From NCBI RefSeq assembly GCF_014642075.1, contig NZ_BMIK01000001.1, positions 186,001-250,000 on the forward strand: a DNA stretch of 64,000 bases, read 5' to 3'. Of the stretch, positions 35,835 through 44,607 are shown piece after piece; position 1 is the first letter of the stretch, and the number at the start of each line of letters is the position of its first letter. The position numbers were made by a program, and so were the translations under genes. This DNA is from Parapedobacter defluvii (GTDB lineage: Bacteria; Bacteroidota; Bacteroidia; Sphingobacteriales; Sphingobacteriaceae). The notes under the pieces are model-generated. The model saw only the letters and a program-made list of their open reading frames with translations. It searched no databases and was not told the origin of the DNA.

Positions 35835-35857
35835 TTTCGCACATATTGCCTGCAAAC

Positions 35858-38011
35858 ATGAATAGAACCGTAAACATCCTTGTGCTGGCAGCGATGGTTG
35901 CCACCGCTTGCCAGGAACAAAAAAAAACGATTGACCCAGCATCAAATATGACGTTATTACCTTATCCTGAAACCCAAAAGGGGAATGTAGTGGACAACCA
36001 CTTCGGTACCGAAGTGCCCGATCCGTATCGTTGGCTCGAAAATGACACCGCAGCCGATACCAAGGCGTGGGTGGAAGCCGAAAACAAGGTGACCCAGAAC
36101 TACCTCGAACAGATCCCCTTCCGCGATGCAATTTATAAGCGATTGGAGAAATTGTGGAACTACGAAAAGTTTTCCGCACCCTTCAAAGAGGGAAACTATA
36201 CTTATTTCTATAAAAACGACGGATTGCAAAACCAAAGCGTACTGTATCGGCAGAAAGGAGACGATGGTGAGGTGGAAGTTTTTTTGGATCCCAATAAATT
36301 TTCCGCTGACGGTACCACGTCGTTGGCTGGTATCGCATTCAGTAAAGATGGCAGCTTAGTGGCTTATCAGCTGTCCGAGGGTGGATCCGACTGGCGCAAA
36401 GTGGTGGTAATCCGGGCGGACGACAAGTCCATTGTGGGCGATACACTGAAGGATGTCAAGTTCAGCGGCTTGGCATGGCGCGGCAACGATGGGTTTTATT
36501 ACAGCAGCTATGACAAACCCAAGGAAGGGAGTACGCTCTCTGGCATCACCGACCAGCATAAATTATACTTCCACAAGCTCAATACGCCACAGGATAACGA
36601 TGTGTTGGTCTTTGGCGGAGCCAGCACGCCCCGCCGTTACATCGGAGGATACCTAACCGAAGATGAGCGGTTTCTGGTTATCACGGCGGCGAATACCACC
36701 AGCGGTGGCGAACTGTACATCCAGGATCTTTCCAGCGCAGGTAGTCCGATCGTGAACGTGGTGGATAATTTTGAGAAGGATCATGCAATCATCGATAACG
36801 ACGGCTCAACACTTTTCATTTATACCAACTTAAATGCACCGAATGGGAAAATTGTAACGGTAGATGCAGCCAATCCTAAGCCGGAAAACTGGGTTGACCT
36901 GATCCCCGAAACCGAAAACGTGCTGGAGCCAGGTACAGGTGGGGGAAAGATTTTCGCAAGTTACCTAAAAGATGCAACCTCATTGGTACAGCAATTCGAT
37001 CGGTCGGGTAAACTGGAACGGACCATCGAATTACCGGATGTAGGGTCTGCCAGCGGTTTCGGAGCCAAAAGGGCAGAAACGGAATTATATTATTCCTTTA
37101 CATCGTATGTATACCCACCCACGATTTTCAAGTATGACATTGCTTCCGGCAAGTCAACACTGTTCAGAGCGTCCGGAGTGGATTTCGACCCGACCAAATA
37201 CGAATCCAAGCAGGTTTTCTATACCTCAAAAGACGGCACCAAAATTCCCATGATCATTACGCATAAGAAGGGGCTGGAACTGAATGGAAATAACCCAACC
37301 CTGTTGTATGGGTATGGCGGATTTAACATCAGCCTGACACCCTCTTTCAGCACGTCTAATATCATCCTGCTGGAACAGGGAGGCGTATATGCGGTGGCCA
37401 ACCTGCGGGGTGGAGGAGAGTACGGCGAGAAATGGCACCTGGCCGGCACAAAGTTTCAGAAGCAAAATGTGTTTGACGATTTTATTGCCGCTGCGGAATA
37501 CCTGATCAACGAAAAGTACACTTCTTCGGAAAAACTGGGTATTGCAGGCGGTTCAAACGGTGGCCTGTTGGTGGGTGCAGCGATGACACAGCGGCCTGAG
37601 TTATTTAAAGTGGCCTTCCCGGCAGTCGGGGTGTTGGACATGCTGCGCTACCACAAGTTTACGGCCGGAGCCGGTTGGGCGTTTGATTACGGCACCGCTG
37701 ATGACAACGAACAGATGTTTCACTACTTGTACACGTATTCGCCTTATCATGCGTTGAAAGACGGGACAGCTTACCCGGCTACAATGGTCACTACTGCCGA
37801 CCACGACGACCGGGTGGTGCCCGCACATTCCTTTAAGTTTGCGGCGCGTCTGCAGGAATACCACGCTGGAACAAATCCGGTGCTGATCCGCATCGAGACC
37901 AAGGCAGGACACGGGGCAGGCAAGCCGACGGCAATGGTCATTGCCGAGCAGACGGATAAATGGGCATTTTTATTTCAGAACACCGGGACTTCTTATCGAG
38001 AACAACCTTAA
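35858..38011 (+). CDS. Prolyl oligopeptidase family serine peptidase, lipoprotein
   Basis: This is a 717-residue S9A peptidase that cleaves short peptides after proline. The N-terminus (VLAAMVATAC, Cys at residue 18) is a lipobox, so the enzyme is exported and lipid-anchored. Residues ~30-430 form the seven-bladed propeller that gates the active site, beginning with TEVPDPYRWLENDTAADTKA. The alpha/beta-hydrolase domain holds the nucleophile in AGGSNGGLLVGAAMTQRPEL (Ser ~566), the Asp in TADHDDRVVPAHS (~648-651) and the His in ETKAGHGAGKPT. The ATG at 35858 fits the promoter; an upstream TTG at 35846 is less likely. The small GNAT gene follows by 10 bp. Confidence 0.95.
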   Translation: MNRTVNILVLAAMVATACQEQKKTIDPASNMTLLPYPETQKGNVVDNHFGTEVPDPYRWLENDTAADTKAWVEAENKVTQNYLEQIPFRDAIYKRLEKLWNYEKFSAPFKEGNYTYFYKNDGLQNQSVLYRQKGDDGEVEVFLDPNKFSADGTTSLAGIAFSKDGSLVAYQLSEGGSDWRKVVVIRADDKSIVGDTLKDVKFSGLAWRGNDGFYYSSYDKPKEGSTLSGITDQHKLYFHKLNTPQDNDVLVFGGASTPRRYIGGYLTEDERFLVITAANTTSGGELYIQDLSSAGSPIVNVVDNFEKDHAIIDNDGSTLFIYTNLNAPNGKIVTVDAANPKPENWVDLIPETENVLEPGTGGGKIFASYLKDATSLVQQFDRSGKLERTIELPDVGSASGFGAKRAETELYYSFTSYVYPPTIFKYDIASGKSTLFRASGVDFDPTKYESKQVFYTSKDGTKIPMIITHKKGLELNGNNPTLLYGYGGFNISLTPSFSTSNIILLEQGGVYAVANLRGGGEYGEKWHLAGTKFQKQNVFDDFIAAAEYLINEKYTSSEKLGIAGGSNGGLLVGAAMTQRPELFKVAFPAVGVLDMLRYHKFTAGAGWAFDYGTADDNEQMFHYLYTYSPYHALKDGTAYPATMVTTADHDDRVVPAHSFKFAARLQEYHAGTNPVLIRIETKAGHGAGKPTAMVIAEQTDKWAFLFQNTGTSYREQP

Positions 38012-38021
38012 CATAGCAAAC

Positions 38022-38306
38022 ATGGAAATCCAACGAGACGACAACGGCAAAAAAGGACAATTCAGCGCATGGGTTGATGGCGAAGAGGCAGGCTTGATGA
38101 CCTACACCTGGGCGGGGGATCATAAGTTTATCATCGACCATACCGAGGTGAAACCGGATTTTTCGGGAAAAGGAATCGGGAAGCAATTGGTAATGGCTGC
38201 GGTCGCGTTTGCTCGCGAAAACAACCTCAAGATATTACCACTTTGCCCGTATGCCAAGCAGGTGTTTGAGCGGACACCGGATATACAGGATGTCCGTTAC
38301 CGCTGA
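38022..38306 (+). CDS. Small GNAT-fold N-acetyltransferase (YjdJ/YidJ-like)
   Basis: This 94-residue protein belongs to the small single-domain GCN5-related acetyltransferase-like group. The acetyl-CoA loop FSGKGIGKQLVMAAVAFARE and the C-terminal LKILPLCPYAKQVFERTP, with the conserved CPYA tetrapeptide, are diagnostic. A longer frame from 37941 overlaps the peptidase gene; the ATG at 38022, 10 bp after that stop, gives the normal family length. The substrate of these proteins is unknown. It ends 10 bp from the convergent terC gene. Confidence 0.9.
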   Translation: MEIQRDDNGKKGQFSAWVDGEEAGLMTYTWAGDHKFIIDHTEVKPDFSGKGIGKQLVMAAVAFARENNLKILPLCPYAKQVFERTPDIQDVRYR

Positions 38307-38316
38307 TCTAAAAAGG

Positions 38317-39366
38317 TTACCCGGTTTTTGCTTTCTTCGGGAAAACCAATGACGCTATTACGCTGACGGCGAGAATAGAGACAATCACAATCAGAGAATG
38401 CGACGTGGTAAAGCCCCACTCGTCCAGCCAATGGTGCAGCAACATCTTGGCCCCGATAAACACCAATAGAAACGACAGACCGGTTTTGAGGTAATGAAAC
38501 TTGTGGATGATGTTGACCAGTAGGAAAAACATCGATCGCAACCCTAAGATGGCAAAGATATTGGAGAAAAAGACGATATACGGGTCTTTCGTCACGGCAA
38601 AAATAGCCGGAATGGAATCCACTGCAAAAATTAGATCGGTAAATTCAATAACCAGCAATACGAGGAAAAGTGGGGTAATATACTTTTTGCCTGCTTCTTT
38701 GTGAAAAAAATCCCCCCCGACGAAAGTGGGGTATACCGAAAAATATTTGGAAGCGAATTTCACCACCGTATGATTCTGGGGGTCAATTTCTTCTTCCTCG
38801 CTCCGGTGCAGGAACATATTGATTCCCGTGTAGACCAGGAAAAAGCCAAAGATGTAGAGTATCCACCCGAACTGACTGATCAGTGCAGCGCCGAGAAATA
38901 TAAATAGAAAACGTAGGATGATGGCACCGATGATGCCCCAAACTAATACTTTATGGTAATATTTTGCGGGCACTCCGAATGAGCTGAAAATCAAAACCAT
39001 CACAAAGATATTGTCTACGGATAAGGCGTATTCGACCACATAGCCCGTGAGGTATTCCAGCGCCAGGTTATTTTTATAGATGGTCAGGCTGGCGGCGAAA
39101 TCGTCCGGTATCAGGCGGATGTTATGCAGGTGTTTCTGGGTGATTTCAGCCAATCGGGTGAAGTCGTGGACATCGTGCAGCTCATGCCCCCATATGCGCA
39201 GCACTACGTAAAATACCAGCGCGAAGGTTACCCACACGGCACTCATGATGGCGGCTTGCGTAAGACTTACCGCTTTATTGCTTTTGCTGAAAAGCCCTAG
39301 GTCAATGGCCAGCATGAGCACGATAAAGATTAAAAAGCCACCAAAGAATAAAAGTTCGTTGCTCAT
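38317..39366 (-). CDS. TerC/Alx-family integral membrane protein
   Basis: This is a 349-residue inner-membrane protein with about nine hydrophobic segments. TerC signatures are clear: YALSVDNIFVMVLIFSSF and IEFTDLIFAVDSIPAIFAVT, each with an acidic residue buried in a helix, as expected for a metal-ion exporter. Known relatives (Alx, TerC) are linked to manganese export and to tellurite resistance; here no ter genes are nearby. Its start lies 1 bp after the polyprenyl synthase stop, and it is the last gene of a five-gene minus-strand operon that begins with the DUF2480 gene. Confidence 0.93.
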   Translation of the reverse strand: MSNELLFFGGFLIFIVLMLAIDLGLFSKSNKAVSLTQAAIMSAVWVTFALVFYVVLRIWGHELHDVHDFTRLAEITQKHLHNIRLIPDDFAASLTIYKNNLALEYLTGYVVEYALSVDNIFVMVLIFSSFGVPAKYYHKVLVWGIIGAIILRFLFIFLGAALISQFGWILYIFGFFLVYTGINMFLHRSEEEEIDPQNHTVVKFASKYFSVYPTFVGGDFFHKEAGKKYITPLFLVLLVIEFTDLIFAVDSIPAIFAVTKDPYIVFFSNIFAILGLRSMFFLLVNIIHKFHYLKTGLSFLLVFIGAKMLLHHWLDEWGFTTSHSLIVIVSILAVSVIASLVFPKKAKTG

Positions 39367-39367
39367 G

Positions 39368-40339
39368 TTATTTATTTCGTTCAGTTGTGTATCTTACCAA
39401 TTGCTCCAACCCGTTGCGATGGCTGTTCGCAGTAAAACGGGTCAGAATATCAAATGCTTCCTGTTGATATGTCAGCATCTTTGACGCCGCGTATTCCATC
39501 CCTCCATTTGCTTTTACAAATGCAATGACCTCATGCACCTTTTTCGGGTCTTCACTGTGGTTTTTTACCAAATTGATAATGTATCGTTTTTCGGACTTGC
39601 TTACCTGCTTCAATGCATAAATCAGTGGGAGGGTAATCTTTTTCTCTTTGATATCGTTTCCCAGCGGTTTGCCTACGTCATCGATACCGAAATCAAATAG
39701 GTCGTCTTTAATCTGGAAGGCGATGCCTACTTTCTCCCCGAATTGCCGCATCTGGTCGATCATCGATGCGTCGGCTCCGGCCGATGCCGCACCACACGCG
39801 CAGCAGGAGGCGATGAGTGATGCTGTTTTTTGGCGGATGACTTCAAAATAGACGGCTTCTTCGATGTCCATCCGACGGGCTTTCTCAATTTGAAGTAATT
39901 CGCCTTCGCTCATCTGTTCCACAGCATGGGTAACGATTTCGAGTAAACTGAAGTCGTGATTACGGATTGAAAGCGACAGTCCCTTAGCAAGCAAAAAATC
40001 CCCGACAAGCACGGCAATTTTATTTTTCCATAAGGCGTTTACCGAAAAGAAGCCGCGCCGCACGTTCGCATTGTCCACTACGTCGTCATGTACCAGGGTT
40101 GCGGTATGGAGTAACTCCACCAAAGCGGCACCCCGGTGTGTAGCATCGTTGATGCTCCCGCACAACCCTGCTGAAAAAAAGACAAACATCGGGCGCATTT
40201 GTTTGCCTTTCCGCTTAACGATATAATGTGTAATGCGGTCGAGCAACGGAACGGAACTCCGCATCGACTCTTTGAATTTATCTTCAAAAATTGCCAACTC
40301 GTTGGCAATGGGTTTTTGTATTTCGCTTAGTTTGAGCAT
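39368..40339 (-). CDS. Trans-polyprenyl diphosphate synthase
   Basis: This is a 323-residue isoprenoid chain-elongating enzyme, condensing isopentenyl diphosphate onto allylic diphosphates, probably to make the menaquinone side chain. The first aspartate-rich motif LVHDDVVDNANVRRG and the second FQIKDDLFDFGID, plus KGKQMRPMFVFFSAGL for diphosphate binding, are present. The ATG at 40339 starts MLKLSEIQKPIANELAIFED, typical of Bacteroidota homologues; the frame extends 13 codons upstream without support. It lies 43 bp after DUF3109 and 1 bp before terC in the same operon. Product chain length cannot be read safely. Confidence 0.93.
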   Translation of the reverse strand: MLKLSEIQKPIANELAIFEDKFKESMRSSVPLLDRITHYIVKRKGKQMRPMFVFFSAGLCGSINDATHRGAALVELLHTATLVHDDVVDNANVRRGFFSVNALWKNKIAVLVGDFLLAKGLSLSIRNHDFSLLEIVTHAVEQMSEGELLQIEKARRMDIEEAVYFEVIRQKTASLIASCCACGAASAGADASMIDQMRQFGEKVGIAFQIKDDLFDFGIDDVGKPLGNDIKEKKITLPLIYALKQVSKSEKRYIINLVKNHSEDPKKVHEVIAFVKANGGMEYAASKMLTYQQEAFDILTRFTANSHRNGLEQLVRYTTERNK

Positions 40340-40382
40340 GTGCGTAAAACCGGCGCAAGATACTAAGATATTCCACAATAAC

Positions 40383-40949
40383 CTATAGCAGTGCGATGGA
40401 TTCTTCTAACTCATCGTACCACTTCTGTCCGTATTTACGGATGAGCGGTTCTTTAACGAATGCATAGACCGGCACTTTCAGTTCCCTGCCCAGCGAGCAA
40501 GCCGAATGGCAGATATGCCAGCGGTCGTAATGCAGCACGTCAAACTCGGGGTAGGCGGTAGTCCGGATGGGATAAAGATGACAGGAAATGGGTTTTTTCC
40601 AGTTGATTTCCCCGCGTTCATAGGCTTTTTCAATCGCACATTTGGTAATGCCGTTTTCCCAGGTGACGTATGCGCATTCTTTATTGCCGTCTACACACGG
40701 CGTGGTGAGATCGCCATCCACGTCGACAACATGCGTGCCCTGTTCCTCCACTGCTGCGATGCCCTTTTCGGTCATGTAGGGTTTTACGTTGGGATACACC
40801 GAAGCGAGTACCGCCAGTTCATCCCGCTGCAGCGGTGCCCCTGCATCGCCTTCTACACAGCAGGCACCATGGCATTTGCCGAGGTTGCATACAAACTCTT
40901 CTTTGATTAACTCCTCACTGACCAATACGGGACCTACTTCAATCATCAT
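40383..40949 (-). CDS. DUF3109 family cysteine-rich protein
   Basis: This is a 188-residue cytoplasmic protein of the DUF3109 family (related to YkgJ-type Fe-S or zinc-binding proteins). Eleven cysteines are arranged as CNLGKCHGACC near residue 21, CVDGNKEC, CAIEKAYERG, CHLYPIRT and CHSACSLG, the pattern of a metal or Fe-S site. Two consecutive ATG codons begin the frame. It sits 9 bp after DUF3108 and 43 bp before the prenyl synthase. The biochemical role is not established. Confidence 0.88.
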   Translation of the reverse strand: MMIEVGPVLVSEELIKEEFVCNLGKCHGACCVEGDAGAPLQRDELAVLASVYPNVKPYMTEKGIAAVEEQGTHVVDVDGDLTTPCVDGNKECAYVTWENGITKCAIEKAYERGEINWKKPISCHLYPIRTTAYPEFDVLHYDRWHICHSACSLGRELKVPVYAFVKEPLIRKYGQKWYDELEESIALL

Positions 40950-40958
40950 GGCGGGTTA

Positions 40959-41756
40959 CTATTTGGATACACCGGCTAATTTTTCGCCCAAGGGATATTT
41001 CAGCCCCTCGGCGTCGGCAAGTTCCAACGTCACAGAGCCAATTAATATCTCGACCTGTGCTTTTACCGGAATGCGATTGCCGTCGTTGGTAACCCAAAGG
41101 TACAGTCGGCTGTCTTTCCGGAAGATCCGGCCGGGTGTTATCTCGGGACTGAATTTCAAGCACTCTAACGTGCCGATAGGGGTTTTTATGCTTTCTATTC
41201 CAATGTATTCAATACCTAACGTGGCGATCTCATCATTCAGGAAATAGGTCATTTTGAAAGACTGCCCCGGTTTCACATTCGTCAGATCGAGGTTACGGGA
41301 AAAATAGTAAGCTGAAAGCAGATCGAATGTCTGGGCAGATTGGCTCTTAAAGGTTCCTTTGTTTCCCTGTACGGTTTGGTTGCGGTGATCAAACCGAACG
41401 ATATCCGTACGGCGGTAATTTCCTTCCCGTATGTTTTCTGTATAATAATGTGGCAGAAACGTCCGTGAATCAATGTACGAATCGTAACGGTTGTCTACGG
41501 TATAAAAAACACTGAATGCTTTGGAGGTTTGGCCCCGTGCAGTCAGGTGGAAGGAGTGCGGGCTGCTGAATTTGATTTTTGAATCTTCGACCTTAAGTGT
41601 GCCCACAGCAGCCGAAATGACCCCATAACGCAGGCGGTAGTGCAACTCCTCGCCAGCTTTGAATGCCGGTTCTTTCAGGAAAGGAAGGGTTTGCCCCTGG
41701 GCAAAGAACACCAGACCCAAAAAAAGGTTTATCAATAGAACGCCGCTTTTGGTCAT
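40959..41756 (-). CDS. DUF3108 domain-containing exported protein
   Basis: This is a 265-residue protein with an N-terminal signal (LLINLFLGLVFFAQGQ) followed by a beta-rich DUF3108 domain: FKAGEELHYRLRYGVISAAV, YYTENIREGNYRRTDIVRFD, CLKFSPEITPGRIFRKDSRL and YLWVTNDGNRIPVKAQVEIL. Predicted location is periplasm or inner face of the outer membrane. The LolA/LptA-like beta pattern suggests binding of a hydrophobic ligand, but no function is known. It is 3 bp after DUF2480 and 9 bp before DUF3109. Confidence 0.88.
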   Translation of the reverse strand: MTKSGVLLINLFLGLVFFAQGQTLPFLKEPAFKAGEELHYRLRYGVISAAVGTLKVEDSKIKFSSPHSFHLTARGQTSKAFSVFYTVDNRYDSYIDSRTFLPHYYTENIREGNYRRTDIVRFDHRNQTVQGNKGTFKSQSAQTFDLLSAYYFSRNLDLTNVKPGQSFKMTYFLNDEIATLGIEYIGIESIKTPIGTLECLKFSPEITPGRIFRKDSRLYLWVTNDGNRIPVKAQVEILIGSVTLELADAEGLKYPLGEKLAGVSK

Positions 41757-41759
41757 GTG

Positions 41760-42275
41760 TCAGGCCTTACGCTTAAAAACAGGAACCGTGGAACAAGGTT
41801 CTCCGTATAGAATACTTTTCGCTACTTTACTCAGTTGGGTGGTAAATTTGACAAAGGCCGATTCGGGAATGGCAACGTCGCCACAACCTTTAACGACCAC
41901 ACGTTGATCCCGGTAGGCCTCCATATCCAGCTCGGACAGTGCACGTTCGTACAGTACCGTCTCTAAGGCATTCAGGTCACCAAACACGATGTCTTTTGCG
42001 TAAGGCTCCAGCCGGTTAGCCAGCAACATATAAGCCCATGTCGGCACGATCGCATCTGCCGTGCAGGTGATGGCCACATATTTATCGGTATACTGCGACC
42101 AGTCGTGTGTTTTTACAAATTCCCTGAATTCCTTCTCGCGCAGGATAAGGCCATGGAATAAATTATCTTTTATATCGTATACCACGCGCTCACCCTGCGG
42201 AGCAAAGCGGGCAAGGTCTACGGTAACCAAGCCACTTTGTGCCACTTTATTGATAATGGTTTCTTGTATTTCCAT
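41760..42275 (-). CDS. DUF2480 family protein
   Basis: This is a 171-residue cytoplasmic protein restricted to Bacteroidota, beginning MEIQETIINKVAQSGLVTVD and containing LKDNLFHGLILREKEFREF-like sequence (here IKDNLFHGLILREKEFREF), YVAITCTADAIVPTWAYMLL and VVVKGCGDVAIPESAFVKFT. The function is unknown. I chose the ATG at 42275; a frame start at 42305 would lie inside the upstream hairpin. It leads a tight five-gene cluster with DUF3108, DUF3109, polyprenyl synthase and terC. A TAACTTTG element and a hairpin lie directly upstream. Confidence 0.88.
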   Translation of the reverse strand: MEIQETIINKVAQSGLVTVDLARFAPQGERVVYDIKDNLFHGLILREKEFREFVKTHDWSQYTDKYVAITCTADAIVPTWAYMLLANRLEPYAKDIVFGDLNALETVLYERALSELDMEAYRDQRVVVKGCGDVAIPESAFVKFTTQLSKVAKSILYGEPCSTVPVFKRKA

Positions 42276-42278
42276 AAC

Positions 42279-42311
42279 AAAAATCCGGATGGCGTTGTTA
42301 ACCATCCGGAT
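42279..42311 (-). terminator. Intrinsic terminator of the ppiD-like gene, abutting the DUF2480 start
   Basis: Read on the minus strand, ATCCGGATGG pairs perfectly over 10 bp with CCATCCGGAT around a 9-nt loop, followed by TTTTTG. The T-run ends 3 bases before the DUF2480 ATG. It serves the upstream chaperone gene and must also sit at the 5' end of any DUF2480 mRNA made from the adjacent -7 element. Confidence 0.85.
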
Positions 42312-42312
42312 A

Positions 42313-42320
42313 CAAAGTTA
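42313..42320 (-). promoter_or_regulatory. -7 promoter element upstream of DUF2480
   Basis: TAACTTTG on the minus strand matches TAnnTTTG, 37 bases before the DUF2480 ATG and next to the terminator stem. No clear TTTG partner lies 18-20 bases upstream. Confidence 0.4.
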
Positions 42321-42346
42321 CGAAATAAATATGACTGATGGTTCCG

Positions 42347-44458
42347 TTAAAAGAACCTCGCCCGGTTGTCTACGATATCGGCCTTGTCCTGCAACGCACG
42401 GAATACGCGGGACCAAGTGCGCTGTACCTGGGCCTGAGTCATCTGCTTTTTCTGGGCGCTCAGATCACCCGGCGCTTCCGGATTTACAAAACCGGTTACC
42501 TCCACTACGTATACACCCTGCGAACCTCGGATGGGTTTTGAGGGTTGTTTGGGCTGTAAGCCGAATACGGTACCTACGACGGCATTTTCCTGGGCAACCC
42601 CCGGAATAACGGGATTTGCGAACACGATATTTTCAGCAGATGCAGGTGTTTTTCCTAGTTTTTCCCCGATTTGAGCGATGGTGGTTGCCCCATTGGCAGC
42701 TTCGGCAACCTGCGCAATCAGTTTTTTGGCCTTTACACGGTTGCGTACAATCGGCTCAATTTCACTTTTTACCGCTTCCAGCGGTAATTGGCCCTTTTCA
42801 CGGATACCCGTAACCCGGGCAACTACGTATTTGGTTTCCGATTCGTAGATTTTGTCGGAAACATCGCCCTTGTCGGCTTCAAAAGCCCAGCGGACTAACT
42901 CGCGCGGCACTTCCGTACCCATCAGCATCGTCTCCATGGCGGTGATGTTATCTGCTTTCAATACCGAAACACCCTGCTGTGTGGCAACTTCCTGGAAATT
43001 GTTCTTATTAAGCGCGCCGAAGAACTGGGTTGCTTTGTTGTAAGCGGCATTCATGGTTTCCTTTCCGCTGTTTATCTGTTTGTCGATTACAGCAGCTTTC
43101 ACCACGCGCGACGAACCGATCTGATCTTCTACCTTGATGATGTGAATACCGAATTGGGAGTTTGCTACCACAACATCTCCCTTTTTGGCGTCAAATGCAG
43201 CATTTTCAAATGCGGGAACCATCATGCCACGGGCGAATGTGCCGAGCTCACCGCCATTTATTTTGCTGCCCTCGTCTACACTGAATTGAACGGCCAATGC
43301 GGCGAAACTCTCTCCTTTTTCGATAAGCCCTTTAATGGAGTCGGCCTTGGCTTTGGCTTTGTCCATGCCGCCTTCAGTGGCCGGGTTAAGCAGGATATGG
43401 CTGGCTTTGACCGAGTCAGGCCCTACTTTCGTATCAATGATCTTCGCAATTTCAAACCGGCCATTCGTTAATACCGGCCCTACCGTTGTGCCGGCCGGCG
43501 CACGGAACACCAACGTATCCAATGCCGGGCTAAATTCACCTTGTTTGCGGAAAATATAGGGGTACTTTGTGTCCGAATTGACAGCCGCAAAGAGGGAGTC
43601 GGTGGTCGATTCGGCGAGTTGGGCTTTCAGCTCTTCGATGGTCGTCCGGACCCGTGCCGTATCCTGAGCCGTGGGGCTTGCGTCAAATACGACATATTCG
43701 AGGTTGCGTGTTTCTTCTTCGTTTTTGAATACTCCTTTGTTTTCGTCGTAGTACGCTTTGTAGTCCTGATCGGAGAGGGTTACTGAACTGTCGGGTACCG
43801 ACTCGTAATCCAGCAAAACATATTCAAAATTGGCCAATTTATTCCGTTGGCTGTACTCTTCGTTGGCTTCCAGTGCCGTTACGTATATGCTGTTATTAAT
43901 CAGGTTGGTGTACTTGGTGCTCAACTGTTCATCCATCACGCTTTGCAGCAGTGCATCCCATTGTGCATGCGCTTCATGCCCCGGAGGCAACGTGCCCACC
44001 TGTGAAATGAAGCCGTTGAGTTGGCCGCGGTCAAATTGACCGGTTTGCGGATTGCGGAATGCCTGTTGAATTTGCATGGAAGGATTATCGCCCTGAACCA
44101 GGTCATTCAGTTCGGTTTTACCTACAGTCAGACCAATGCGTCCGACCTCATTTTTCAATAATTCACGGTTCAGGTATTGACCCCACACTTGTTGAACGGC
44201 ATAAGATTTCATTTGTGGGTTCAGCGTACCCCCGCCCATCTGCTGGCGGAACATTTCCGAAGTTTGGTCTACCTGCGCGTTAAATTCATTGATATCGATG
44301 GTTTCTCCGTTGATGCTACCCACCTGATTCTGATGGCGTGCCCAAAAGGGCGTGCCATAGTTGATCACGTCTCCCAATAAAAACGCGAAAATCGCGAAAC
44401 CGATAAAAATGACGATCACCAAGCCCGCCCGGTTGCGCAAGTAATTCATTAATCCCAT
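42347..44458 (-). CDS. ppiD: Peptidyl-prolyl isomerase / chaperone, PpiD-like (SurA_N plus parvulin)
   Basis: This is a 703-residue inner-membrane-anchored periplasmic folding factor. The N-terminal helix AGLVIVIFIGFAIFAFLLG anchors it. A SurA/PpiD N-terminal chaperone domain follows (FNAQVDQTSEMFRQQMGGG, QVWGQYLNRELLKNEVGRIG). A parvulin domain lies near residues 340-450 (VKASHILLNPATEGGMDKA, FSVDEGSKINGGELGTFARG, FGIHIIKVED). A C-terminal chaperone extension continues to YVVEVTGFVNPEAPGDLSAQ. It helps outer-membrane proteins fold, fitting its place just downstream of lptC and an outer-membrane protein gene on the same strand. It ends in a strong terminator. Confidence 0.94.
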   Translation of the reverse strand: MGLMNYLRNRAGLVIVIFIGFAIFAFLLGDVINYGTPFWARHQNQVGSINGETIDINEFNAQVDQTSEMFRQQMGGGTLNPQMKSYAVQQVWGQYLNRELLKNEVGRIGLTVGKTELNDLVQGDNPSMQIQQAFRNPQTGQFDRGQLNGFISQVGTLPPGHEAHAQWDALLQSVMDEQLSTKYTNLINNSIYVTALEANEEYSQRNKLANFEYVLLDYESVPDSSVTLSDQDYKAYYDENKGVFKNEEETRNLEYVVFDASPTAQDTARVRTTIEELKAQLAESTTDSLFAAVNSDTKYPYIFRKQGEFSPALDTLVFRAPAGTTVGPVLTNGRFEIAKIIDTKVGPDSVKASHILLNPATEGGMDKAKAKADSIKGLIEKGESFAALAVQFSVDEGSKINGGELGTFARGMMVPAFENAAFDAKKGDVVVANSQFGIHIIKVEDQIGSSRVVKAAVIDKQINSGKETMNAAYNKATQFFGALNKNNFQEVATQQGVSVLKADNITAMETMLMGTEVPRELVRWAFEADKGDVSDKIYESETKYVVARVTGIREKGQLPLEAVKSEIEPIVRNRVKAKKLIAQVAEAANGATTIAQIGEKLGKTPASAENIVFANPVIPGVAQENAVVGTVFGLQPKQPSKPIRGSQGVYVVEVTGFVNPEAPGDLSAQKKQMTQAQVQRTWSRVFRALQDKADIVDNRARFF

Positions 44459-44607
44459 AACCTATCTAAAACTGTTTCTTTAAGCTGTTATTTTATATTG
44501 ATACTATCTTGCCTTTTCGGGTGATTGTGCACCCTTTTTCAAAATGAGGCGCAAGATACAACTTTTATCAAAAAAAGAGTAAAATAATTGGAGATGAGCC
44601 TTTATTC

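Larger units (their letters stand above)
35314..35857. other. 544-bp intergenic region between gnd and the prolyl oligopeptidase gene
   Basis: No credible coding frame is visible. It holds the gnd terminator (35350-35380), a perfect 14-bp palindrome CTAAATTAATTTAG (35432-35445), the repeat/hairpin element at 35565-35648 and the promoter for the prolyl oligopeptidase gene (35803-35834). The remaining sequence is AT-rich and I see nothing else in it; no tRNA cloverleaf was recognised. Confidence 0.7.

Noticed and set aside
38306-38330. Bidirectional terminator between the GNAT gene and terC
   Set aside because: The A- and T-runs flank bases that do not pair (G against G); no stable stem results.
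44459-44607. Short GGGTG/CACCC hairpin as a terminator
   Set aside because: On the plus strand it has a T-run, but no plus-strand gene precedes it; on the minus strand, where lptC would need it, there is no T-run and the stem is only 5 bp.
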